The notes under the pieces: model-generated
Seen by the model: the letters and a program-made list of their open reading frames with translations, nothing else
Database searches by the model: none
What the model was told of the DNA's origin: nothing
IMG/VR virus record: IMGVR_UViG_3300033145_000333
Coordinates: 1 to 46,311 of that record
Length of the DNA: 46,311 bases
Origin: a virus
Reading direction: 5' to 3' (one strand)
Part shown: positions 40,526 to 46,311 of the stretch, in pieces
Position numbering within the stretch: the stretch's first letter is position 1
Layout: every line of letters begins with the position of its first letter
Position numbers and translations under genes: made by a program

Positions 40526-41121
40526 TGTTATATACTTATTTAGCACGTCCATTTGAACAATCAAATGATGAAGATACTAAAACTGGTAACTGGGTTAAAG
40601 AAATCAAGAAACAGTTTGATAGACGTAAAATATATATTTATGATGCTGCGGATATGGAAGCTATTAAAACAGATAGGGATTTGAATAGTCATATAGATGA
40701 TACACATGTATTATTTATAAATAAGAACTATAAGAAACTTGAAGAAGAAATGAATCTAATATGGTATGGTAATAAGGAATGTCCTAATCCTATACTTTAC
40801 TGGTTTGGACAAGTTTATAACAGTATAACAGGAAATCCTAATGATTGGGGTGATTACGAGGCAGTATTAAAATCAGATTTTATTATTGCTAGAATACCTT
40901 ATGGATCTTTAACCGTAGGTACTTACTTTGAAATATTTACAGCTATGTTATTTCAGATACCTGTATATTTAATTATACCTGACTTGAAATATAAATCAAG
41001 AATTAATAAATCTCAAGCCTTCAACAAGACATTGTTTAAAGCAATAGTTAATAGTGGAGGTAAATGGTTTTGGGATGTAGACAACTGTATCAAATATATA
41101 AAGAAGGAGTATAAGATATGA
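40525..41121 (+). CDS. Nucleoside 2-deoxyribosyltransferase-like
   Basis: The protein has 198 residues. YLARPFEQSNDEDTKTGNWV (5-24) and DFIIARIPYGSLTVGTYFEI (118-137) match the fold of nucleoside 2-deoxyribosyltransferases and their relatives, with Asp118 and the catalytic-type Glu136 in GTYFEI. The family moves deoxyribose between bases or hydrolyses the bond, so here it may salvage host nucleotides. Interposed strands and helices fit a Rossmann-like domain. It overlaps both neighbours (TAATG and ATGA). Confidence 0.7.
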   Translation: MLYTYLARPFEQSNDEDTKTGNWVKEIKKQFDRRKIYIYDAADMEAIKTDRDLNSHIDDTHVLFINKNYKKLEEEMNLIWYGNKECPNPILYWFGQVYNSITGNPNDWGDYEAVLKSDFIIARIPYGSLTVGTYFEIFTAMLFQIPVYLIIPDLKYKSRINKSQAFNKTLFKAIVNSGGKWFWDVDNCIKYIKKEYKI

Positions 41122-41375
41122 AATTTAATAATGTGAAAGATAAATTACAAGTAATAACATTACCTTTATCCAATTGTGAATTGGGATATACTAAACAAGA
41201 AGTATTAGATATAATACGTCCATTGAAGATACATCATAAAACTTTCTGGAAAAAGTTTGGTGTTAACACATGTACAATAATAGATAATGAAATTATATAT
41301 TATGAATGTGATGTTGAATTAGCAATTAAGTTATGTTTAGAGAATAGAGATATGACTTTTTTAGAATGGGATTAA
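41118..41375 (+). CDS. 85-residue protein, unknown
   Basis: The protein contains LGYTKQEVLDIIRPLKIHHK and TCTIIDNEIIYYECDVELAI. The first part resembles the start of a small helical DNA-associated fold. ATGA-coupled to the deoxyribosyltransferase. Not recognised. Confidence 0.55.
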   Translation: MKFNNVKDKLQVITLPLSNCELGYTKQEVLDIIRPLKIHHKTFWKKFGVNTCTIIDNEIIYYECDVELAIKLCLENRDMTFLEWD

Positions 41376-41387
41376 AGGAGAAACATT

Positions 41388-41636
41388 ATGAGTTTAGAAA
41401 CTAGAAAGAAATATAAACCTGTTAGTAATATAAGAAGTAATATTGGTGAATCCTTAAAGAAACTTACAGGAATTACTTGTTTATTATCTCCAATATTATG
41501 CTTAATAGGCTATGGTATATATAAGGAAGCTTATGATATATTAAAGTCAAGTTTATTATTTGTAACAGCATCAGGTATACTTACAATAGTAATAGTAACA
41601 GGGCTTGTATTAGTTGGTATAGTAAAAACAGATTAG
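41388..41636 (+). CDS. Two-span membrane protein
   Basis: The protein has 82 residues with spans at about 28-44 (GITCLLSPILCLIGYGI) and 54-78 (SSLLFVTASGILTIVIVTGL), separated by a short polar loop, and a basic N-terminus. Holin-like topology, but in the replication block, far from the late lysis pair. AAGGAG upstream. Confidence 0.55.
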   Translation: MSLETRKKYKPVSNIRSNIGESLKKLTGITCLLSPILCLIGYGIYKEAYDILKSSLLFVTASGILTIVIVTGLVLVGIVKTD

Positions 41637-41647
41637 GAGAAATAATT

Positions 41648-41872
41648 ATGAATTGGAATATAAATATAGAAAAAGTAAATAATGGTTATTTAGTTAAACA
41701 TACTGATGAATTAAATAATGCTGTTTTAAAAAAAATAGTATTTGAAGATGGTCATAATGAAAAAGAAGGTATGAAGAATTTATTATACTTTATAATGGAA
41801 TATTTCGGAATATATAATAATAAACATGATTCTGAAAGATTAGATATAAATATAGTTAAACAAGGAGAATAA
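41648..41872 (+). CDS. Conserved small phage protein (EYFG-KHD type)
   Basis: The protein has 74 residues. VNNGYLVKHTDELNNAVLKK then YFIMEYFGIYNNKHDSERL follows a recurrent phage pattern (NGY-x, EL, VFE, LL-x5-EYFG-x-x-x-SKHD-x-x-R). No function known to me. AGGAG upstream. Confidence 0.6.
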   Translation: MNWNINIEKVNNGYLVKHTDELNNAVLKKIVFEDGHNEKEGMKNLLYFIMEYFGIYNNKHDSERLDINIVKQGE

Positions 41873-41875
41873 GTT

Positions 41876-42139
41876 ATGAGTGGAGGAGCTTTTGAATATC
41901 AACAATATAGATTACATGATATTGCACAGGATATAGAGGAAGAAATTAAAAGCAATGGTAAAGAAGATGAGCATGGTTATAAAAATAATTATAGTAAAAA
42001 AACATTAACAAGATTTAAAAATACAGTAATATTATTAAAGAAAGTAGAAAGCATGGTTCAAAGAGTTGATTGGTTACTTTGTGGAGATGATTCAGAAGAT
42101 ACTTTTCATGAAAGATGGGAAAAAGAAGTATTAAAATAA
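41876..42139 (+). CDS. Conserved small phage protein (MSGGAFEY type)
   Basis: The protein has 87 residues. MSGGAFEYQQYRLHDIAQDI, TRFKNTVILLKKVESMVQRV and DWLLCGDDSEDTFHERW match a very common phage protein that starts MSGG-x-F-x-Y and ends D-W-L-x-S/C-G-D-D-x-E-x-T-F-H. Function unknown; helical. AAGGAG upstream. Confidence 0.7.
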   Translation: MSGGAFEYQQYRLHDIAQDIEEEIKSNGKEDEHGYKNNYSKKTLTRFKNTVILLKKVESMVQRVDWLLCGDDSEDTFHERWEKEVLK

Positions 42140-42161
42140 TAAAGTAAAAGGGGGAATGGTT

Positions 42162-42371
42162 ATGAAAAGACTAGATGGAGGAAGTAGTGATGTGAAGAAA
42201 AGAAAGTATTTAGAACATTATGCTAAGCTTAATAGAAAGCGATTAGTTAAAGCAAAGAAGTTATTAGCTGAAATAGAACTTAGACATCCTGGAAAGAAGT
42301 TTGATATAGAAACTTTAACAAGTACTAGACGTGGGAATACTGTATTAAAATATAAAATCGTAAAGGTATAA
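42162..42371 (+). CDS. 69-residue basic protein, unknown
   Basis: A highly basic protein (KKRKYLEHYAKLNRKRLVKA then LTSTRRGNTVLKYKIVKV). ATG at 42162 is preferred over one 6 bases earlier because GGGGGA is then well spaced. It lies 4 bases before the polymerase gene; may be a small nucleic-acid-binding partner. Confidence 0.55.
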   Translation: MKRLDGGSSDVKKRKYLEHYAKLNRKRLVKAKKLLAEIELRHPGKKFDIETLTSTRRGNTVLKYKIVKV

Positions 42372-42375
42372 TAAC

Positions 42376-44481
42376 ATGAATTTTAATAATATTAAAACTC
42401 AATATATAACTTATATTAAAGAAGCTATGAATTTTATAGAAACATTACCTTCTACAAAGCTTACTGCCTTAGATATAGAAACTACAGGATTAAATTTTAT
42501 TAAAGATAGAATGTTAGGAATATCTATTGCACAAAATGAAAATGAAGGTTGTTATATATCAGTTAGAAATTGGAATGAAAAAGAAATAACTAATTTATTA
42601 ACTTTAATAAATATATATTTAGAAAAAACATGTATGTGGAACTTCTTTTTTGATAAATCATTTACATTAAAGAAATATGGTGTAGGATTAAACTGTACTA
42701 TAGATGGTAAGATATTATACCACTTACTTAATCAAGAAATACTTAGTTCATATAAGATGTTAAATTCTTATAATAGTGCTATAGGACACAGGTCATTATT
42801 TAATTATAGTCCTATATCTTTAAAGTCAGCTTGTATAGATTTGTTAGACTACCCTTATTATGAAAAAGAATTAGATGATTTCAAGAAACAATACTGTAAA
42901 GATAATAAGATTAAAAAGAAAGAATTTAGTTATGGATCTATACCTGATAATATATTAGCTCCTTATGCTTGCTATGATGCTGTTGGTACTTACTCTATTA
43001 CAGAGAAGTTACTAAAGGTGTCTGCTAAGAACAAAGAGGCAGGATGGACACAGCTTCCACAATTATATAGATGGAAACATGATATGTGTGAAGCATATAT
43101 TAAGGCTAAATGTAGAGGGATTAAAGTTAATAGAAAAGCAATACCTCATTTATATAAGAAACTAAGAAAAAAACAAAATGGATTGTGGATAAAAATTGAT
43201 AAACATAAAGCAATTAGAACTATGTTAAAGATAATAAAACAAAGCAAAGTAAAGAAAAAGAAAGAGGCTTTAAAGAATCCTATAAAGATTTCACAGATTA
43301 GAAGAATCATAAAAGATACTGTAGCTAATATGAACTCTTCAATACAAAAGCAAGTACTATTTTATATAGTATTAAAACAGAAGATAGAAAAAACAACTGA
43401 TAAAGGATCTCCTAAAACTGATAAATATGTTTTAGAAACTATAGCTAATAAAGGAATAAAGATTGCCGAACAAGTAAGAGATTATACATTATATAATACA
43501 GTAGTAAATGATTTTATTGGTAGGAAGGGTCAAGATAAATCTAATGCTCTTTGGTCAATTACTACTGATGAATACCCTTACATTCATTCTAACTTTGCTA
43601 TAACAGGAACTATAACAGGACGTATAGCAAATAGTCAACCTAACTTACAGCAATTTCCTAGCAGAGGAATAGGTAAAGATATTAAAAGATTGATAATACC
43701 TAGAGAAGATTATAGATTAGTAGAGATAGATTATAAGACTTCTGAATTAAGAATATTAGCAGGGCTTAGTAAGGAACATAATTTTATGGAAGCTTTTAAC
43801 AATAATTTAGATTTACATGCTCTTACAGCATATAAAATGTTTAAAGATAAAATGACATTAGTCAATTCCAAAGATAATCTTAAAGGGTTATTAACCGAAA
43901 TAAAAGAAAAATATGGAGATACTTATAGATATTACTCTAAATCTATTAATTTTGGACTTGCTTATGGTATTACAGAGCATGGATTGTCTAATGATCTAGG
44001 CTGTAGTGTACAGGAGGCGAAGAAATACATAGCTGAGTACTACAAAATTAATCATAAGATCAAAGAGTATATGCACAAAAAGAGGGTCATGGCGAGGGAC
44101 TGTGGCTATGCAGAGGACATATTCGGACAAAGGATTAATCTCCCTTCTTGCAAGTTTTACAATACAGGAATTAAATCTAATTTAGATGATATATTTGTAC
44201 AATTAAATAGAGCAGTAAACTTTCCAATTCAAGGAAGTAATGCTATATTATTATACAGAGATACATTGAAATTATTAAATAAGGTTAAAGATTTAGATTG
44301 GAATATGTTATTTACTCGTTATGATAGTGTAATGTTTGAAATACATAAGGATGTAGATACACAGTTTATAAAAGATATCTTAAGAGAATGTTATGAAGTA
44401 AAGTTAAATGGTATAGATATGAAGATAGATATAAGTATAGGTGAATTAAAACAAAGCTGGTATAGTTTAAAGGAGGTATAA
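42376..44481 (+). CDS. Family A DNA polymerase with 3'-5' exonuclease
   Basis: The protein has 701 residues. The exonuclease domain holds LDIETTG (Asp33, Glu35), NFFFD (Asn89-Asp93) and YACYD (Tyr197-Asp201). The polymerase domain holds TGRIANSQPNLQQFP (about 414-428), motif A VEIDYKTSELRIL (Asp452), motif B RYYSKSINFGLAYG (Arg518, Lys522, Phe526, Tyr530) and motif C TRYDSVMFE (Asp650). The catalytic Asp is kept but the usual His of the H-D pair is Tyr649. It is the replicative polymerase. No thioredoxin-binding insertion was recognised. A zinc-ribbon gene starts at the very next base after the stop. Confidence 0.92.
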   Translation: MNFNNIKTQYITYIKEAMNFIETLPSTKLTALDIETTGLNFIKDRMLGISIAQNENEGCYISVRNWNEKEITNLLTLINIYLEKTCMWNFFFDKSFTLKKYGVGLNCTIDGKILYHLLNQEILSSYKMLNSYNSAIGHRSLFNYSPISLKSACIDLLDYPYYEKELDDFKKQYCKDNKIKKKEFSYGSIPDNILAPYACYDAVGTYSITEKLLKVSAKNKEAGWTQLPQLYRWKHDMCEAYIKAKCRGIKVNRKAIPHLYKKLRKKQNGLWIKIDKHKAIRTMLKIIKQSKVKKKKEALKNPIKISQIRRIIKDTVANMNSSIQKQVLFYIVLKQKIEKTTDKGSPKTDKYVLETIANKGIKIAEQVRDYTLYNTVVNDFIGRKGQDKSNALWSITTDEYPYIHSNFAITGTITGRIANSQPNLQQFPSRGIGKDIKRLIIPREDYRLVEIDYKTSELRILAGLSKEHNFMEAFNNNLDLHALTAYKMFKDKMTLVNSKDNLKGLLTEIKEKYGDTYRYYSKSINFGLAYGITEHGLSNDLGCSVQEAKKYIAEYYKINHKIKEYMHKKRVMARDCGYAEDIFGQRINLPSCKFYNTGIKSNLDDIFVQLNRAVNFPIQGSNAILLYRDTLKLLNKVKDLDWNMLFTRYDSVMFEIHKDVDTQFIKDILRECYEVKLNGIDMKIDISIGELKQSWYSLKEV

Positions 44482-44646
44482 ATGAAACTATTAACGTGTA
44501 TGGCATGTGGTAAAAAGTTTATGCACACTAGAATAACTACTTGTAGATACTGTAAAAGCACCCATGTAGTTAATGCTACAGATTATAATAAATCAGGTGT
44601 TAAAACTATACATGATCTATTTGAATTAGTAAATAAAAAGAGGTAA
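44482..44646 (+). CDS. Zinc-ribbon protein after polymerase
   Basis: The protein has 54 residues: CMACGKKF and CRYCKS form a four-Cys ribbon, then a helix (IHDLFELVNKKR). AAAGGAGG lies within the polymerase 3' end. May be a polymerase or DNA-associated accessory. Confidence 0.6.
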   Translation: MKLLTCMACGKKFMHTRITTCRYCKSTHVVNATDYNKSGVKTIHDLFELVNKKR

Positions 44647-44651
44647 TAATA

Positions 44652-44810
44652 ATGAATAAATATATACTAGAATTAGATAAAATAAAAAGACAGTTAAGCA
44701 TAATAACAGCTCAAGTAAATGGCATCAATGAATATATTAGTTTAATATATAAAAGTATAGATTACTTAAAGAAAATTATAGAGGAGGATGCAGACAATGG
44801 GAAAAGGTAA
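44652..44810 (+). CDS. 52-residue coiled-coil protein
   Basis: Helical heptads (ILELDKIKRQLSIITAQVNG; YISLIYKSIDYLKKII). It overlaps the next gene by 14 bases and carries that gene's GAGGAGG site. Unknown. Confidence 0.5.
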   Translation: MNKYILELDKIKRQLSIITAQVNGINEYISLIYKSIDYLKKIIEEDADNGKR

Positions 44811-45096
44811 AAGAATTAAAGAAAAGAAAGTTGATATAAATTTTAAGGATAAAGTAGAACAAGAGAAAAAACAAAATACTGATTTAAAGATAGAGATTGT
44901 AATAGATCAAGCTACATTAAGGATTAAGGGGATATCTCCTACTAATGTACCTATTAATATACTACAGTTCTATTTGCAAGAAACTGTTAATGTATTACAA
45001 ATAAGAAGATCATTATTAGAAGTTAATACTATGTTGCAGCAATTATCTAATTCAGAACAAAAAGAAGATGAACCTAAGATAATAACGCCAAAATAA
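44797..45096 (+). CDS. 99-residue protein, unknown
   Basis: Basic start (MGKGKRIKEKKVDINFKDKV), a beta-like centre (DLKIEIVIDQATLRIKGISP) and a helix (LQETVNVLQIRRSLLEVNTM). ATG at 44797 is 9 bases after GAGGAGG; an ATG abutting that site was rejected. Not recognised. Confidence 0.55.
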   Translation: MGKGKRIKEKKVDINFKDKVEQEKKQNTDLKIEIVIDQATLRIKGISPTNVPINILQFYLQETVNVLQIRRSLLEVNTMLQQLSNSEQKEDEPKIITPK

Positions 45097-45114
45097 ATAT
45101 GTCAGGAGTAAGTT

Positions 45115-45315
45115 ATGGATAATATAAAAGTAGAATTAAAGAATAAGAAGAAACACTTAGTTAAGTGGGATTATGGAGAAATAATAGGATTTTCTTCTGA
45201 TAGTCATAATCGACCTTACTTTGTTATACTGACAGAGAAGGGTGAATTTGAATATGTACCTATTGATACAATAAGAAAGAAGCGAGGAATAATAAAAAGA
45301 TTGCTAAAAAAATAG
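45115..45315 (+). CDS. 66-residue beta-barrel-like protein, unknown
   Basis: Short strands (HLVKWDYGEIIGFSSDSHNR; PYFVILTEKGEFEYVPIDTI) then a basic helix. The layout resembles small SH3-like phage proteins. CAGGAG upstream. Unknown role. Confidence 0.5.
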   Translation: MDNIKVELKNKKKHLVKWDYGEIIGFSSDSHNRPYFVILTEKGEFEYVPIDTIRKKRGIIKRLLKK

Positions 45316-45324
45316 GAGGTGTAT

Positions 45325-45576
45325 ATGAAGCATAAATATCCTAAGTTCTCTAGTTGGAAACTTAACTTGTACATTTTATTAAAGAAAGTATTAAATAAAG
45401 TATTACTTATAGAGAATGTATTAGATAAATTTAGTAATGGTTATATATCAGAACGCTATGAAAGATTTTGGTTAACTTATATTAATCATATAGTAAGGAA
45501 AGAAAGATTGAAAAGATATAAAAAGTCTAAGAAGAAGAGTAAAAGGAAAAGAAAAGACAGAAGAGGCAGATTATGA
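45325..45576 (+). CDS. 83-residue very basic protein
   Basis: The C-terminus is an Arg/Lys block (RYKKSKKKSKRKRKDRRG), typical of a nucleic-acid-binding tail. AGGAGG upstream of ATG 45325; a GTG frame 6 bases earlier was not used. The stop overlaps the next start (ATGA). Confidence 0.55.
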   Translation: MKHKYPKFSSWKLNLYILLKKVLNKVLLIENVLDKFSNGYISERYERFWLTYINHIVRKERLKRYKKSKKKSKRKRKDRRGRL

Positions 45577-45671
45577 AATCATTATTAATTAAACTTATTA
45601 AAATGTTTATAATAAAGAAGAAAGTACCAAAGAAGAAATACTCTAGATTTACATTAAAGTGGAAATGGTAA
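45573..45671 (+). CDS. 32-residue basic peptide
   Basis: A short basic frame (LLIKLIKMFIIKKKVPKKKY) coupled to the preceding gene. Amphipathic. Unknown. Confidence 0.45.
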   Translation: MKSLLIKLIKMFIIKKKVPKKKYSRFTLKWKW

Positions 45672-45683
45672 AGGAGTAACATA

Positions 45684-45887
45684 ATGAATGATAAACTACA
45701 ACATTTATTTTTGGGATTAGTAGTAGGATTACAATTTAATCCTGTAACTGCAATAATAGTAACTTTTGCAGTAGGTTTAGGAAAGGAGATAGCAGATACA
45801 GAAGGATTAGGTACACCTGATTTAATGGATTTAGTATGGACAGTATCAGGTGGGATGTTAAGTAATATATTTAAATTTATATTTTAA
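45684..45887 (+). CDS. YfiM-like small membrane protein
   Basis: The protein has 67 residues. DKLQHLFLGLVVGLQF, then GLGKEIADTEGLGTPDLMDL and a second span, follows the DK-x-x-H-F ... G-x-x-KE-x-x-D-x-x-G-x-G-T-x-D-x-x-D pattern of YfiM-like proteins found in phage lysis or membrane loci. Function unproven. AAGGAG upstream. Confidence 0.65.
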   Translation: MNDKLQHLFLGLVVGLQFNPVTAIIVTFAVGLGKEIADTEGLGTPDLMDLVWTVSGGMLSNIFKFIF

Positions 45888-45914
45888 AAATAATATTTTA
45901 AAGGAGAGTAAACT

Positions 45915-46226
45915 ATGTTAGGAAAAATATTTGGAGTGATAACAGGAAGTGTTAAAAATGTTGTAAGTGGTACAGTATCTATTGTAACTACAACAGTTAA
46001 GAAAACAATATCAGCAGTTACAGGAATTGTTGTAGCAGCAACTAAGAAAACAGCAGAAGTTGTTGATAAAGTTTCTGATAATGCTATAGATATAGTAAAT
46101 CTTGAATCAGAAAGATTAATGGGTGATAGAGTACAGCCTAGTGTTAATATTATAACTAAAGTAGTAACAAGTATACTTAGATCTGTTAAAGATTTAGCAA
46201 GAAAAATAGCATATAAAATATTTTAA
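45915..46226 (+). CDS. Val/Lys/Thr amphipathic protein, unknown
   Basis: The protein has 103 residues. Repeating V-S/T-x-V and V-K-K segments (GSVKNVVSGTVSIVTTTVKK; SAVTGIVVAATKKTAEVVDK) form long amphipathic helices, with a basic end (ILRSVKDLARKIAYKIF). Membrane-surface or envelope-stress proteins look like this. Not recognised. AAAGGAG upstream. Confidence 0.55.
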   Translation: MLGKIFGVITGSVKNVVSGTVSIVTTTVKKTISAVTGIVVAATKKTAEVVDKVSDNAIDIVNLESERLMGDRVQPSVNIITKVVTSILRSVKDLARKIAYKIF

Positions 46227-46236
46227 GGAGGATATT

Positions 46237-46311
46237 ATGGAAATTAAAACAGGTGATAAAGCACTTTTAAAAAGTAATACAGTAGGTAATATACTAGAAA
46301 TGGTTGTAGGA
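46237..46311 (+). CDS. 5' fragment of DUF2158-like small protein
   Basis: Twenty-five codons from an ATG with AAGGAGG upstream run off the right edge: IKTGDKALLKS then ILEMVVG. G-D-x-x-x-LKS-x(n)-M-x-V is the N-terminal half of DUF2158/YodC-type proteins. The frame at 2..100 supplies a fitting C-terminal half, one base out of register, suggesting a circular genome. Confidence 0.65.
   Translation, partial: MEIKTGDKALLKSNTVGNILEMVVG

Noticed and set aside
37097-44481. 2-aminoadenine (Z-genome) phage
   Set aside because: A family A polymerase and a DUF5664-like protein are present, but no PurZ-like adenylosuccinate synthetase or HD-type dATPase was found.
1-46311. tRNA genes, integrase, CI-type repressor, phage RNA polymerase
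   Set aside because: No T-arm GGTTCGA-type motif in a cloverleaf context was seen, and no protein carried the corresponding catalytic motifs. This was by eye; tRNAscan-SE and HMM searches would settle it.

Overview
The window is an AT-rich (roughly 70% A+T by eye), gene-dense genome of a tailed phage with podovirus-like structural genes. It is probably an essentially complete genome of about 46.3 kb cut at an arbitrary point. The truncated gene at the right end (46237) and the truncated frame at the left end (2..100) read as the two halves of one DUF2158-like small protein, out of register by one base at the join. A circularly permuted, headful-packaged genome would fit the P22-like portal and terminase. 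Nearly every gene has a strong AGGAG-type ribosome-binding site, and TAATG or ATGA stop/start overlaps are common. All three standard stop codons are used. The host cannot be named from the sequence; it should be a low-GC bacterium with a housekeeping sigma factor that reads TTGACA-17-TATACT. No integrase, repressor, RNA polymerase or tRNA gene was recognised, so the phage looks lytic and dependent on host RNA polymerase.

Layout: two long divergent gene blocks leave a 1-kb control region (24320-25336) and converge near 1090. The leftward (minus) block is the late region. In order of transcription it holds a small-terminase candidate, large terminase, three small genes, portal, acidic scaffold, HK97-fold capsid, beta-helix protein, a neck candidate, tail adaptor, small beta protein, giant fibre, a nested pair of small membrane genes (probable lysis), tail nozzle, second fibre, and a cluster of presumed internal or ejection proteins ending in a 1059-residue protein. 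Two fibre proteins start with classical secretion signal peptides and end in C1q-like domains, which is unusual.

The rightward (plus) block starts with small early genes behind five near-identical sigma70 promoters. It includes two HExxH metalloprotease-like proteins, a peptide deformylase, a metallophosphoesterase with a substituted metal ligand, and many short zinc-ribbon or membrane proteins. The replication and recombination genes follow: RecB-like nuclease, Sak4-like ATPase, ssDNA-binding candidate, ERCC4 nuclease, DUF3987-like helicase and family A DNA polymerase. Nucleotide-pool genes (DUF5664-like, deoxyribosyltransferase-like, HAD-like) are interspersed. The block runs through the window end into a permuted papain-like protein and an HTH-like protein at 102-1088.

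Two non-coding elements stand out. At 36876-37078 a 203-nt stretch folds by eye into a nested three-way junction with a 14-bp closing stem and is probably a structured RNA or leader riboregulator. At 28300-28866 a gene-free stretch carries five to six copies of a bipartite motif (AATCTATAAC, 20 bases, GGGTT) with fixed internal spacing. Four of them form a mirrored arrangement around an AT-only block, which fits a replication origin or a multi-site regulatory region.
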